A stretch of 64,000 nucleotides of DNA. It comes from Cytobacillus oceanisediminis 2691 (GTDB lineage: Bacteria; Bacillota; Bacilli; Bacillales; Cytobacillaceae). The stretch spans positions 557,831-621,830 of the forward strand of contig NZ_VEEP01000002.1 of the NCBI RefSeq assembly GCF_007678455.1, written 5' to 3'. A program made the translations under genes and the position numbers. Position 1 is the stretch's first letter. Each line of letters opens with the position of its first letter. Shown one piece after another: positions 1 through 9,021 of the stretch. The notes below the pieces were generated by a model, which saw nothing but the letters and a program-made list of their open reading frames with translations, did no database searches and was not told the DNA's origin.

Positions 1-1667
1 CCTTGCAATGTCCGTTTGTTGGCTTCCTCAAGATCCGGGTATATTTTATCCAGCTTATTCTGCACTAACCAGGTATAAGCAGGAGTAATCTTCTCATGAT
101 CAAGCGATTCCAGATACTCAACCGATTTCCTCGCACGTAGGATTAATTGATCCATCAACTCGATCAGTTCCAACTTGTCTTTCATGCTTAGCTCCGCAAA
201 GGATTTACACTTCTTTAACTGGTAGGAATCATCCCCAAACCGTTCATACCATTCTGCAAAGGTAAACACCTTCTCAGAAACGTCGTCTAAAATATCCCGG
301 TTCAACGAAGGCAATACGTCGGTTAAGTCAACAATTTGTGTTGTTTCCCCGACTGGATTGGCTTTCCCGTATAAATCGTACAAACGGAAGCCAAAATCCT
401 GATACTCATACAGCGAATTAGCAATACTATTCAACAAATCCTCTTGAGAAGCTAGTTTTTTGGAGACGGATGCTAAAAACTGGACCGCCTGCTCATATGT
501 GATCTGATTATGTTCCAATACGGTGGAAATCTTACTATAAAGTTTCTTTCGATCATTCTTCTCGTCATGCACTAGGGCAATATGACCGCTTAACCCCAGT
601 CCATCTAGCCTCTGATAAACCACGTCTAAAGCCGCACGCTTTTGGCAGACGACGAGAACTTTCTTCCCCTGCTTCAAGGCATCAGTAATCAGGTTGACAA
701 TCACTTGGGACTTCCCGGTACCAGGTGGCCCATGAACAACAATTCCTTTTTTATAGCGGGCTTCCTTGAGAATCTCCTCTTGTGATCCGTCCGCTTCCAG
801 GAGGTTGAGAATGTCAGGATTCTCACGTTCTGAAGGATCCTCGACATTTTCTGCTCCTTCATTGAATTCAAGGTCATCAGGTGAAATTAATTCGCCCGCT
901 AATCCTAATGTCCCTTTCTCCGACATATCAATGAGTGCATCATAATCTTTTACCAGGGAAGAACTGCCCTGTGGGAAATTCCCAATCACGGCATTTTCTA
1001 ATAACGTCAGGTTGGCCACTTCAGGTTCGTCTACTTTTTTATATTCCTTTAACTTTGTCAGGCCGTTTTGGGTAAAGTGAATGTTTATATCACGTTCTTT
1101 TAAGAACGTAAGCCAGGATTGATAGTCATAGTTCTTAGCCACCTCTGCAGCTTCCTCAAAGAAATCTTCAGTAAATATGAGGTTATTCAGCTTCTTAAAT
1201 GCCAAAAATAAAGTACGATTAATCTGCGGTTCCCCTTCATCCCGCTTCAATACCCATTTTTGAGAATTAACATTGTTCTTTTCAATCCTGACGGGATATA
1301 AAAACAAAGGAGCCTGAAAAAATGTCCCATCTGCCAAAGTACCTGACAAAAACGGAAAACCTAGATAAAAATCATGAACCCCTGTTTCCTCTTCCATTCC
1401 CCTAATGTTTCTACTGAGCTCCGTCAGCTTTCTTGAAATAGCCATCGATTTCTCTTCATCTATCGAGGGCTGCAATAAAACCATTTCACCCTTGCTTTGC
1501 TTGATGATTTTCGAGACAATCGACTGACTATCAGCCTCTCCGTCCAATTCGTCCAACTCTGTCAGGTCAAAACTCCATTTATTATAAAGCTTAACCAGCC
1601 GAATCGAGCGGTTACGCCTGCTGATATCATTAAGCTTATCCCTCATGTGGATTAATACTTCTTTCAT
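1..1667 (-). CDS. DUF4011-like SF1 helicase/AAA protein, partial
   Basis: The gene starts at 1667 (ATG preceded by GAAAGAGG) and runs off the left edge, so only about 555 N-terminal residues are visible. The first residues (MRDKLNDISRRNRS) match the opening of DUF4011 proteins. A Walker A motif GPPGTGKS lies at about residues 313-320, followed by KVLVVCQKRAALDVVYQRL, the motif Ia region of Upf1-like superfamily 1 helicases. Family knowledge: such large SF1 helicases often carry nuclease or DUF3320 domains at the C-terminus and are frequent in defence islands. The C-terminal domain here is out of view, so its substrate is unknown. It points away from the GIY-YIG gene at 2101. Confidence 0.75.
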   Translation of the reverse strand, partial: MKEVLIHMRDKLNDISRRNRSIRLVKLYNKWSFDLTELDELDGEADSQSIVSKIIKQSKGEMVLLQPSIDEEKSMAISRKLTELSRNIRGMEEETGVHDFYLGFPFLSGTLADGTFFQAPLFLYPVRIEKNNVNSQKWVLKRDEGEPQINRTLFLAFKKLNNLIFTEDFFEEAAEVAKNYDYQSWLTFLKERDINIHFTQNGLTKLKEYKKVDEPEVANLTLLENAVIGNFPQGSSSLVKDYDALIDMSEKGTLGLAGELISPDDLEFNEGAENVEDPSERENPDILNLLEADGSQEEILKEARYKKGIVVHGPPGTGKSQVIVNLITDALKQGKKVLVVCQKRAALDVVYQRLDGLGLSGHIALVHDEKNDRKKLYSKISTVLEHNQITYEQAVQFLASVSKKLASQEDLLNSIANSLYEYQDFGFRLYDLYGKANPVGETTQIVDLTDVLPSLNRDILDDVSEKVFTFAEWYERFGDDSYQLKKCKSFAELSMKDKLELIELMDQLILRARKSVEYLESLDHEKITPAYTWLVQNKLDKIYPDLEEANKRTLQ

Positions 1668-2100
1668 TTCAAAACCTCTTTCTTATTGCCATGTTCTAAT
1701 ATCCCGTTTCATTAATACGCTTCGAAAGAACCTGAAATACCAAGGTTCTTTAAAAGTAAAATAAAATCCCTTGCCAATCGTATATTTTATGTCAAATATT
1801 ATATCAGATTTTGGAAAAAATTGACGAATAATCTTTAAGTATACCTTTATTTACTACAGAATTAATTATGAAATAATAGAGAATCCTGTAGCATTTTCCA
1901 ACAAAACTGCATATCATAAAGCTCTTAAAAATAACGTTCCTGAAACTGCGCTGATTTCGAAAGCTACCCGACTAACGTCGTTGAACTAATCTTAGTTTTA
2001 TAAGATTTTTTCTTTTTTTCCAATTTGATATAATTTAAGTAACACTCCTACGAGATTTATTTTCCTTAGTAATATCATCACTTATAAAAGAGGGTCGTAT
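1668..2100. other. AT-rich intergenic region between divergent genes
   Basis: No convincing gene is seen in this 430-bp gap. A TATAAT at about 2029-2034 and a GAGGG ribosome binding site just before 2101 suggest the promoter and leader of the plus-strand GIY-YIG gene. No clear -35 box is visible. Confidence 0.4.
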
Positions 2101-2505
2101 ATGAAAAATAAAACCGTTAATTTAATACAAATAGATTGGCAGGGACCATTTAAAATAGAAGATCTACACCTCTTAAATGATATTTCACACGATTATGGTA
2201 TATATCAGATTTATGGGAAGCATATCGTTTACGGAAAAGATGTTTTGCTATATATAGGAAAGGCAGATTTTCAAACAATCGGCAATAGGATTTCTCAGGA
2301 AAATTGGTGGGACACAAACGATTCAAACCATTTAAAAATATATGCTGGTCGTTTAGCTGGTGAAAAGACTCCAGATGAAGAACAGTGGTCTTATGAAATA
2401 GATTTGGCTGAAAAGCTCCTAATCAATGTACATAAACCTGCTTACAACTCCAAAAGTCTTTCATCTATCCCGGTTGAGATACAAGATGTACATATTACTT
2501 CCTGA
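2101..2505 (+). CDS. Small GIY-YIG domain protein
   Basis: 134 aa. The GIY-YIG core is seen as DYGIYQIYG (about residues 31-39) followed by VLLYIGKA (about 48-55), with QTIGNRI and a later E (about 103) in positions used by this nuclease fold. The family includes homing endonucleases, UvrC N-domains and small stand-alone nucleases, and cuts DNA with a metal ion. The ATG has a GAGGG ribosome binding site. It is followed by a bidirectional terminator shared with the convergent DUF4041 gene. The substrate cannot be deduced. Two further GIY-YIG proteins lie directly beside it. Confidence 0.75.
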   Translation: MKNKTVNLIQIDWQGPFKIEDLHLLNDISHDYGIYQIYGKHIVYGKDVLLYIGKADFQTIGNRISQENWWDTNDSNHLKIYAGRLAGEKTPDEEQWSYEIDLAEKLLINVHKPAYNSKSLSSIPVEIQDVHITS

Positions 2506-2585
2506 AGTCTCAGGATTACGCTGGACAAGTAAATTAGATCCCCTTTTGTACGATACTTATAAATTAAATACTCCGGTCAAATGAT

Positions 2586-2622
2586 AAAAAAAAGTGAATG
2601 GATATCCCATTCACTTTTTTTA
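2586..2622. terminator. Bidirectional terminator
   Basis: GTGAATGG / CCATTCAC stem with a 5-nt loop, flanked by an A run on the left and a T run on the right. It would end both the plus-strand GIY-YIG gene and the minus-strand DUF4041 gene. Confidence 0.85.
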
Positions 2623-4086
2623 TATTGATGTAACTAATTTATCTTCCTCAAGACTCAAACTCTGACGATATTCTTCTGCCTTCATAGTTAGAGTGAATTC
2701 TGCTGTTGGTTCAATTTCCTGAACCAAATCTTGCAAATTTGCCACATCGGCATAGAAGAACTCTTTTCGAAGATTGATTTTGTTAACTCGATTCTCTTCA
2801 AGTAGTTCATGCATTTTCTGTTCTAATGCTACAGCGTTCTCACTAAAGACCATGGCGTGTATATCGAACTTAAATGGAACAGATGCATCTCCTAATTCAT
2901 CAATACGGTCTAGTGGATTCAACCTTCTAGTCATACCAATTTTAAACATTTTCTCACCAAATGATCCAAGGTTTGATATGACATATACATATCCAGCCTT
3001 ACCGTTGGCTCTCTTTACAATTTCTTCTTTTTCATCTTCAAGCTTTTCAACCATTTCATTTAATTCTTTTAAACGTGCTTCCAGCGCAGCAATCTTTTCA
3101 AGGTCAATTTCCTTGCTTAACATTTCTTTGTTTTTCTCAATCTCATTTAAATACTTTTCTTCTTCTTTTTCAATCTTCTTTCTTTCCTGGTCAAGTAGTC
3201 GCTGCTCCTCGGCTTCCTGTCGCATTTGCTCACGAATCTGTCTTTGTTCTTCTTTCTCTTTTTCCTTTTGTATATAATACTTGTATTCTATTTGAATTGC
3301 ATTTTCAAACAAAGGTTCTAACTCTTGAATAAAGCGCGTAATTGTCGGCAAAATGTTTGCATTTCCGTTTCCGGCAATCGTTAGGTATTTTTGTGTCAGG
3401 GATTTAGCTGAGGTCATTGCCTTATCCAGGTTTGTGTAGCTTAGAGTATAAAGTATATTTTGAAGTTCAGCTTGTAACCCAATAACCATTAAGTGATAAA
3501 TAGTCTTGTTTGCCTTCGTATTATACCTAGATTCATAACTCTCGACTAATTTTTTTATTTCTTTATTGTTGGCGTTCATTTCCTTCTTTAAAGCTTTAGA
3601 ATCATCATGGTGTAAGTTCAGCTTAACAACAGTACCGTATATCCCCTCGCCCAGAGAAGCTTCTAATACTGCTAACTCACTTTCGATTTTTGTATAATCG
3701 ACAGCATCAGGGAAATTTTCAATTAACCTTTTAATTCCTCCAGTTTCCGCCTTTAATTTTTTGGCTGCATTCTCTATTCTTTTATACTCTTTTTGTTTTT
3801 TCTCTAATACACTTTCTGCTTCCTCGGCTTCATTTCTAAGGTTTGCTATTTTTAATGCAAGTTCAGCATTTTCCTTCTCTGCTTTTTGAATATAGTTATC
3901 TGCTTCTTCTTTTGCTGTAGATATAATTTGTGCTGCTTCTTCCTGAATGGATTGCTGAGCCTCTAAAACTGTATTGTTAAAAAGGGAGTCTCTGTCCCTT
4001 ACCTTTTCTTCAATCTCTGCAAGATAGGATTCCTTTTCTCTTATTGTTTCTTTAAGATTAAGAAGTTCTTTAATCTTTTTAAACAT
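2620..4086 (-). CDS. DUF4041 coiled-coil protein with C-terminal GIY-YIG (T5orf172/MUG113) domain
   Basis: 488 aa. Residues about 10-125 and 270-360 are rich in E/K heptads (coiled coil). The middle part fits DUF4041. The C-terminus (about 365-460) starts GYVYVISNLGSFG, then MFKIGMTRRLNPLDRI, the GIY-YIG variant called T5orf172/MUG113. DUF4041 plus T5orf172 is a known architecture in phages and accessory regions, and its biological role is not settled. The start ATG at 4086 has a GGGGG-rich ribosome binding site. It lies between two other GIY-YIG genes in an island with a retron and Thoeris, so a defence or mobile-element role is possible but only inferred. Confidence 0.8.
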   Translation of the reverse strand: MFKKIKELLNLKETIREKESYLAEIEEKVRDRDSLFNNTVLEAQQSIQEEAAQIISTAKEEADNYIQKAEKENAELALKIANLRNEAEEAESVLEKKQKEYKRIENAAKKLKAETGGIKRLIENFPDAVDYTKIESELAVLEASLGEGIYGTVVKLNLHHDDSKALKKEMNANNKEIKKLVESYESRYNTKANKTIYHLMVIGLQAELQNILYTLSYTNLDKAMTSAKSLTQKYLTIAGNGNANILPTITRFIQELEPLFENAIQIEYKYYIQKEKEKEEQRQIREQMRQEAEEQRLLDQERKKIEKEEEKYLNEIEKNKEMLSKEIDLEKIAALEARLKELNEMVEKLEDEKEEIVKRANGKAGYVYVISNLGSFGEKMFKIGMTRRLNPLDRIDELGDASVPFKFDIHAMVFSENAVALEQKMHELLEENRVNKINLRKEFFYADVANLQDLVQEIEPTAEFTLTMKAEEYRQSLSLEEDKLVTSI

Positions 4087-4268
4087 AAATACGCCCCCTA
4101 AACATTTACTTATTTTGTAAACCCCTTCTTATAGTAACACTTTTTTCACATACCGGTTTACCCAAAATTTGTATTTAGATATTGCTCCTGAATAATTATA
4201 TCTGTATAAAGCTTCCTTTTTGTTTTATGATATGATGTTATAAAAATGGTTTTTTTGGGAGAATAAGT

Positions 4269-5909
4269 ATGAATGAACTCATTTTTGAAAACAGAAAATT
4301 TAACAATAATAACCTTAATCAGATTAAATCTGTTTATCTTAATAATTATCCAATAGTTTATATTCTGTATAATGAAAAGCGTCCAACCGCGTATATAGGA
4401 CAAACAGTTCATGCATCCCGACGAATGAAAGATCATTTAAGCAATCCAGAGCGTTCAGTGTTTGACAACACGATACTAATAGGCCATGAAGAATTTAATC
4501 AATCTGCCACTTATAATATTGAAACTAATCTCATCAATTATTTTATTGCAGATAATCACTACAAATTACAAAATGTCAGTCAAACTGTTAGAACGCAAAT
4601 GCATAACTATTATCAAAAGGAATACTACAATGAAGTCTTATTTCAAAAAGTTTGGGAGAAACTTCGAGATGAGAAAATAGTATTTGAAAAAATCGAACAC
4701 CTTAGGAATAAAGACATTTTCAAGCTGTCGCCATACAAAGCTCTTTCCGAACAACAACTTGAGATTAAGAACAAGATTATTGATTTTTGCAAGAGGAACA
4801 TTGATCAGCCAGGCCATCACGTTTTAATAATTGAAGGAGATGCTGGAACGGGTAAAAGCGTCCTGCTAAGTTCACTATTTAACACTATTCAAGATTACTC
4901 TAATGATGCTAGTTCCAAGTTAGTTGGTACTAATAACTTCTTGTTGGTCAACCATACAGAAATGATCAAAACATACCAAAGTATTGCGTTTAGCTTACCA
5001 AATTTAAAAAAGAAAAACTTTTTAAAGCCAACGCCGTTCATTAACACCATGGATAAAACATCCAGTAGTGCTGATATTGTTTTGGTTGACGAGGCACATC
5101 TTCTTCTAAGCAAAGAAGATTCATATAATAATTTCCGATACGATAACCAACTGGAGGAAATTATTAAACGGAGTAAAATATCCGTCGTTATTTTCGACCC
5201 TAAACAAGTGTTGAAAATTAAGAGTTATTGGAATAATAATTTGTTAGAAGAAATCACTCAAATGTATAATGCAGAAACCTTCAAATTGACAAACCAGTTT
5301 AGAATAAATGCGGGCCCTGAAGTCATAAACTGGATTGATCATTTTGTTTCAAAGGAGTTATTACCGATTCCTAATAAAGACGAAAAATATAAAATTAAAA
5401 TAGCTCAAAACAATAAAGAATTTAAACGGGCAATCCTGGATATAAATATGGAACACGGACTCTCTCGTATTGTATCAACATTTGATTATCTTCATAAAAA
5501 AGATGGAGAAATATATTATGTTGATGAAGATGGATTAAATATGCCTTGGAATATTACTAAAGACAATACAACTTGGGCAGAAGAAGCCCATACTATTAGA
5601 GAAGTTGGCTCCATTTATACAATTCAAGGATTTGATTTAAACTATGTAGGAGTCGTTTTAGGACCATCTGTTGGATATGACGAGGAAAACGATCGATTGA
5701 AGATTGATACCGCAAAATATAAAGATATCGAGGCCTTTCGTACCAGAAAGGATTTAACAGATGAGGAAAACCTTAAAGTAAAAGAAGAAATCGTACTGAA
5801 TTCAATTAATATTCTTATGAAGCGCGGCATACATGGTTTATATATTTATGCTACAGATCCAAAGCTAAGAGAAAGGCTTCTTGAGTTAGAAAAGGAAGGG
5901 AAAAGTTAA
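4269..5909 (+). CDS. GIY-YIG / DUF2075 helicase fusion protein
   Basis: 546 aa. The N-terminus carries a GIY-YIG motif (VYIL at 30-33, AYIGQT at 41-46, then HASRRMKDH). From about residue 165 there is a DUF2075 (Schlafen-group-like P-loop) domain: Walker A GDAGTGKS at 190-197, Walker B VLVDEAHLLL near 271-280, a Q/N-F-R-I helicase motif (LTNQFRINAG) near 341, and SIYTIQGFDLNYVGVVLG near 447. A nuclease fused to a helicase suggests DNA or RNA processing. DUF2075 proteins are common in accessory islands but their targets are unclear. The start has a GGGAG ribosome binding site and a terminator follows at 5928-5965. Confidence 0.8.
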   Translation: MNELIFENRKFNNNNLNQIKSVYLNNYPIVYILYNEKRPTAYIGQTVHASRRMKDHLSNPERSVFDNTILIGHEEFNQSATYNIETNLINYFIADNHYKLQNVSQTVRTQMHNYYQKEYYNEVLFQKVWEKLRDEKIVFEKIEHLRNKDIFKLSPYKALSEQQLEIKNKIIDFCKRNIDQPGHHVLIIEGDAGTGKSVLLSSLFNTIQDYSNDASSKLVGTNNFLLVNHTEMIKTYQSIAFSLPNLKKKNFLKPTPFINTMDKTSSSADIVLVDEAHLLLSKEDSYNNFRYDNQLEEIIKRSKISVVIFDPKQVLKIKSYWNNNLLEEITQMYNAETFKLTNQFRINAGPEVINWIDHFVSKELLPIPNKDEKYKIKIAQNNKEFKRAILDINMEHGLSRIVSTFDYLHKKDGEIYYVDEDGLNMPWNITKDNTTWAEEAHTIREVGSIYTIQGFDLNYVGVVLGPSVGYDEENDRLKIDTAKYKDIEAFRTRKDLTDEENLKVKEEIVLNSINILMKRGIHGLYIYATDPKLRERLLELEKEGKS

Positions 5910-5927
5910 TTATCAAGATTAACGTTA

Positions 5928-5965
5928 AAGAAGGAAGGTTCCCAGAAAAAGGAGCCTTCCTTCTT
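5928..5965 (+). terminator. Terminator after GIY-YIG/DUF2075 gene
   Basis: 11-bp perfect stem AAGAAGGAAGG / CCTTCCTTCTT with a 16-nt A-rich loop, 18 bases after the stop codon. The following T run is short. Confidence 0.75.
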
Positions 5966-6009
5966 AATTTCAAAGCAACATATGATCAAGTCTGGTAATA
6001 TGATGAGTC

Positions 6010-6290
6010 GTCTAACGTACTCCCTTTTTAATGACCAACTCCACATTCGCCTCTTTACCTTCAATCTTTTTAATAGCTTCGACTTAACAACGACAATTGA
6101 TTGTTGACATTCTGATACCAGCTTGAAAATAGAAAGTCCCCACTCCTCTAGGTGTAAGGCAGTTTAAAAATACAATCGCCACCCCAGCATCAATAGGAAT
6201 CTCACTATAACTCAAAACACTATCCATATACTGTAAGTGTTGTCCCAAGACCTAACCTCCCGCTCATTAATTCGGCCGATATTGTGTTAT
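6010..6290 (-). pseudogene. Unrecognised degraded coding remnant
   Basis: On the minus strand a TTG preceded by GGGAGG opens a frame beginning (M)GQHLQYMDSVLSYSEIPIDA. After about 47 codons it meets an in-frame TAA, then continues in the same frame as VEAIKKIEGKEANVELVIKK up to a stop near 6017. The codon pattern looks protein-like on both sides of the internal stop, so this may be a broken gene. I do not recognise the family. The rest of the 5966-6371 gap holds nothing else I can support. Confidence 0.3.
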
Positions 6291-6371
6291 AATTGCTGAC
6301 AAAATTGATCATCAGCTCATCATCAAAAACATTCTTAAAGAACTCACCCTTGTAGCCTCATATACGATCAA

Positions 6372-6671
6372 CTACCCCTTCTGCACGGGATACTTTTGCG
6401 CATTCTTCTTCATCTTCTCCAAAACTTCTTCTTCTAGATCAATATCCAATTTATCCGCCAACTGCACAAGATAAATCAAAATGTCAGCCATTTCTTCTTT
6501 TATATTTTGTTTAGAATCCCTTACCGCCTCTTCGCTACTTTTCCATTGGAAGTTTTCTAGGAGCTCATTCGCTTCAAGAGAAATCGAAATTGCTAGGTCT
6601 TTTTCTTTGTGGTATAGCTTCCAATTGCGTTCGTCTCTGAAGTTTAGTATGGTATTGCGGATTTTGTCCAT
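6372..6671 (-). CDS. MazG-like nucleotide pyrophosphohydrolase
   Basis: 99 aa. The all-alpha NTP pyrophosphatase signature is visible: SLEANELLENFQW (about 30-42), then KEEMADILIYLVQLADKLDI (about 58-77), supplying the E-x2-E and E-x2-D metal ligands. The family (MazG / RS21-C6 / dCTPase-like) hydrolyses (d)NTPs to monophosphates and pyrophosphate. The length matches single-domain members. The ATG has GGAGTG 8 nt upstream. It lies next to the retron, which depends on dNTPs, but on the opposite strand, so a link is only speculative. Confidence 0.8.
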   Translation of the reverse strand: MDKIRNTILNFRDERNWKLYHKEKDLAISISLEANELLENFQWKSSEEAVRDSKQNIKEEMADILIYLVQLADKLDIDLEEEVLEKMKKNAQKYPVQKG

Positions 6672-6971
6672 TGGTTGGTCACTCCAATCATTTACTTAAT
6701 TTAATATAGTTATTTAGATTCTAACATTATTCAAATAGCGAGAACATCGTTAAATAAACAGAAATTAATAGAGCCCAAACCGAGAATTAGACTCAAAAGA
6801 ATTCTCTATACTGATTCCGGATTTTTCCTATATCTCATTCTTAACACTCTTCTCAATTATTGTTAATTTTATGTTATAATTTAAAAATCTTAGTTATACA
6901 GAATTAAACTATACTAATCACTTGATTATCGTTATATAGTGAAAATAAAATTTAATCTTGGGGTAAGAAAA

Positions 6972-7709
6972 ATGAACTTACTTGACGATTTAGATAAAAT
7001 ATATAAAAATGTAAAAAATAGTGATTTGTTTCATACAAATTATTACCATTACATGGATATTAATATAAAAGACTGTAATACAAATAATAGTTTTATATGT
7101 TTGAAACAAAAAAAAACCAAATTCTTATTAATAGAAGAAGTAGATAAAATCAAGTTGTATTTATCTGATGCTGACATCATTCACCAAATAAGTCTACTTG
7201 ATAACATAATATTTGAGGTATTAATGGAATCTTTTTCCCAATTATATAAAGGTTTTGGAGAGGAATTTAATTTCACCATAAATGAACAGTCATATAAGAC
7301 TATAGGCCTGAAATTTGCACAGGAAGAAAAACATAGGTATTTTAATATTGGATTAGAGACTAAGGCAGATTTCGTTATAACATTTGAGGAATTTATTATA
7401 TTAATAAACCTGATTTTAGCTAAAGAAAGCTTTTCTATGCAGATGATTGAGAATCCCTCATTTGACAGATCAAAAAGACAACTTGCTAAGTATATTTCTT
7501 TATCAAATTTTTATAGAGATAAAACTAATGAAGCTCACAAAAAATTCCTCGAGGAAATAAAATATAATGTGGAATTAAACGACATTTTCTTAGTTTACAA
7601 TAATGATTGGAAACAAAAAAAGATCGATTCTAAATTTAATAATACCAAAGTGTTTGAAAAATATTTCATTGATGATAAAATAATCTTAGGGAATCCTAGA
7701 AAAGCTTAG
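6972..7709 (+). CDS. Unknown protein upstream of the retron
   Basis: About 245 aa from ATG 6972 (TTGGGG upstream); an in-frame GTG at 6939 would add 11 residues but has no ribosome binding site. A TATAAT at 6875-6880 may be its promoter. The protein is acidic and Asn/Lys/Ile-rich with no signal peptide, TM segment or motif I recognise. The base composition is very AT-rich, like the retron genes. The last codons overlap the retron promoter and the a1 segment of the predicted noncoding RNA, so gene and retron have been linked for some time. It may be an extra component of the defence locus or an unrelated neighbour. Confidence 0.6.
   Translation: MNLLDDLDKIYKNVKNSDLFHTNYYHYMDINIKDCNTNNSFICLKQKKTKFLLIEEVDKIKLYLSDADIIHQISLLDNIIFEVLMESFSQLYKGFGEEFNFTINEQSYKTIGLKFAQEEKHRYFNIGLETKADFVITFEEFIILINLILAKESFSMQMIENPSFDRSKRQLAKYISLSNFYRDKTNEAHKKFLEEIKYNVELNDIFLVYNNDWKQKKIDSKFNNTKVFEKYFIDDKIILGNPRKA
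7654..7681 (+). promoter_or_regulatory. Predicted retron promoter
   Basis: TTGAAA (7654-7659), a 16-nt spacer and TAAAAT (7676-7681). Transcription would start at about 7688-7690, exactly where the a1 repeat begins. It lies inside the 3' end of the upstream ORF, so the retron can be transcribed independently. Confidence 0.6.
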
Positions 7710-7900
7710 GCTGCCTTAGCTGCTAAGGTTAGTGTAATTTAATTTAGTTAAATTTTTATTGACTACCGTCAATTCTTTTGGTCTGCAAACATATTTCTTT
7801 ATTATAACCATGGGAATTCGCAACTCAGCTCATTCCCAGAACATAATAAAGAAATATTTTGCTCCAAATAAATATTTAAAAATTTAAGTAGGATTCCTTT
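7688..7900 (+). ncRNA. Predicted retron msr-msd noncoding RNA
   Basis: Inverted repeats a1 GGAATCCTA (7690-7698) and a2 TAGGATTCC (7889-7897) are perfect complements bracketing the RNA. TTAGC at 7716-7720 matches the branch-site consensus, making G7719 the likely priming guanosine (G7699 right after a1 is the alternative). msr holds two hairpins: AATTTAA/TTAAATT (7736-7754) and ATTGAC/GTCAAT with loop TACC (7758-7773). msd is a long hairpin at 7777-7868: TTTGG/CCAAA, GCAAA/TTTGC, a perfect 15-bp stem (7791-7805 with 7843-7857), then a 7-bp apical stem TGGGAAT/ATTCCCA with a 14-nt loop. This order (ncRNA, effector, RT) is that of Ec86-type retrons. The exact ends and branch base are inferred. 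Confidence 0.85.
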
Positions 7901-7924
7901 TCTTTTTTAAAAAAGGTGATAATG

Positions 7925-9007
7925 ATGAAAAGTGAAGAATACAAGTTTAATAAAAAAACACAAATAACAGACCCGCTAAGGGTGTTTTTTTTATGTGGAA
8001 CTAAATTCAGTAAAGATCAACCTGATGATAAAAGAAATGTACTAAAATCACATTTAGAAAATAAAAATTTCAATTACAAGGTCATTATTTTAGAAGAACA
8101 TTTTATATTCGGAAGCACTACGAAAGAGTACTTATCTTATGATGAAATTTTCATGAAAAATTTAAAGGATATAGAATTGTTAACAGGGCTATTCTCTGAC
8201 AAAATTATCATTCTTCATGAAAGTATTTCAACTGCTGCGGAATTAGGTCTGTTTGCTTCCAACAACAGTCTTTTATCTAAGACATGTTTGTTATATCCAG
8301 ACACTTTTTCAGTTGAAGAAGATAAAGTCTCTTCTTTTATAAGGTTAGCCTTCCTAAACCACCGCTCTCCTGAGGAGAATGTGAAAAAAATAACTTTTTA
8401 TCCGAAAGTTAAAGAAAATATTATTTCGAATGTTAAGACCGAATATCATACTTTCTTTCCCAGAAATATCATACCTAAAAATTTATCCTCAAATATTGAT
8501 TCCTTTATTTTGGAGGATTACTCAGAAACATTTCAAGTATCATTTAAAAAACAAAAGTTTAAACCATATAAGGATGAAAACATTATCTCTTACTCTATCC
8601 AAGATACTTCTGTTACATTATCGCCAAAAGTTTTCAGAATATTATTAACTTCATTATTTAGTTCTAAAAAATTTAGGCATGAAATTCGTAGCAGCAGTTC
8701 TATTGTGGAAACTGTAAATGTAATACAAAAGGCATTCTTAAATACAATAAAAAATACAATTGCTCATATTGAAGGTATTGACCTACAAAAGTCAAAAATA
8801 GAAATCACAATAAAAGACAACAATGTCAAATTAAGAGAAACAATTGGATATTTCTTATATACACTTCAAGCTATCGGGATGCTTCAACTTCCTGTGAGGG
8901 AAAAAAACGAAAAAGTCACGATTTCTTCAAACTTCAAAGAATTATATGAAAGTCACGCCAAAATTATTGAAGCAATACCCGTTAGTAAATTTAATGATTC
9001 ACTTTAA
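7925..9007 (+). CDS. Retron St85-family effector (NDT-like toxin, RcaT-type)
   Basis: 360 aa from ATG 7925 (AAGG 8 nt upstream; ATG 7922 is equally possible). The N-terminal domain begins PLRVFFLCGTKFSKD (about 17-31) and contains IILHESISTAAELGLFAS (about 95-112). This is the nucleoside-deoxyribosyltransferase-like core with an ESxxTAAELG active-site loop, as in the effectors of retrons Ec86 and St85/Sen2 (RcaT). The C-terminal third (LRETIGYFLYTLQAIGMLQL and later) looks like a winged helix. In known type II-A retrons the msDNA and RT hold this toxin inactive until phage infection. It is followed after 14 nt by the RT gene, so the two are co-translated. Confidence 0.85.
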   Translation: MKSEEYKFNKKTQITDPLRVFFLCGTKFSKDQPDDKRNVLKSHLENKNFNYKVIILEEHFIFGSTTKEYLSYDEIFMKNLKDIELLTGLFSDKIIILHESISTAAELGLFASNNSLLSKTCLLYPDTFSVEEDKVSSFIRLAFLNHRSPEENVKKITFYPKVKENIISNVKTEYHTFFPRNIIPKNLSSNIDSFILEDYSETFQVSFKKQKFKPYKDENIISYSIQDTSVTLSPKVFRILLTSLFSSKKFRHEIRSSSSIVETVNVIQKAFLNTIKNTIAHIEGIDLQKSKIEITIKDNNVKLRETIGYFLYTLQAIGMLQLPVREKNEKVTISSNFKELYESHAKIIEAIPVSKFNDSL

Positions 9008-9021
9008 TGGAGTGAAAAAGA

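Noticed and set aside
2774..3277. Plus-strand ORF rich in Ser and Phe
   Set aside because: Antisense shadow of the coiled-coil part of the DUF4041 protein (E/K codons read backwards as S/F).
6939..6971. Upstream GTG start for the unknown pre-retron gene
   Set aside because: No ribosome binding site before it; ATG 6972 has TTGGGG upstream.
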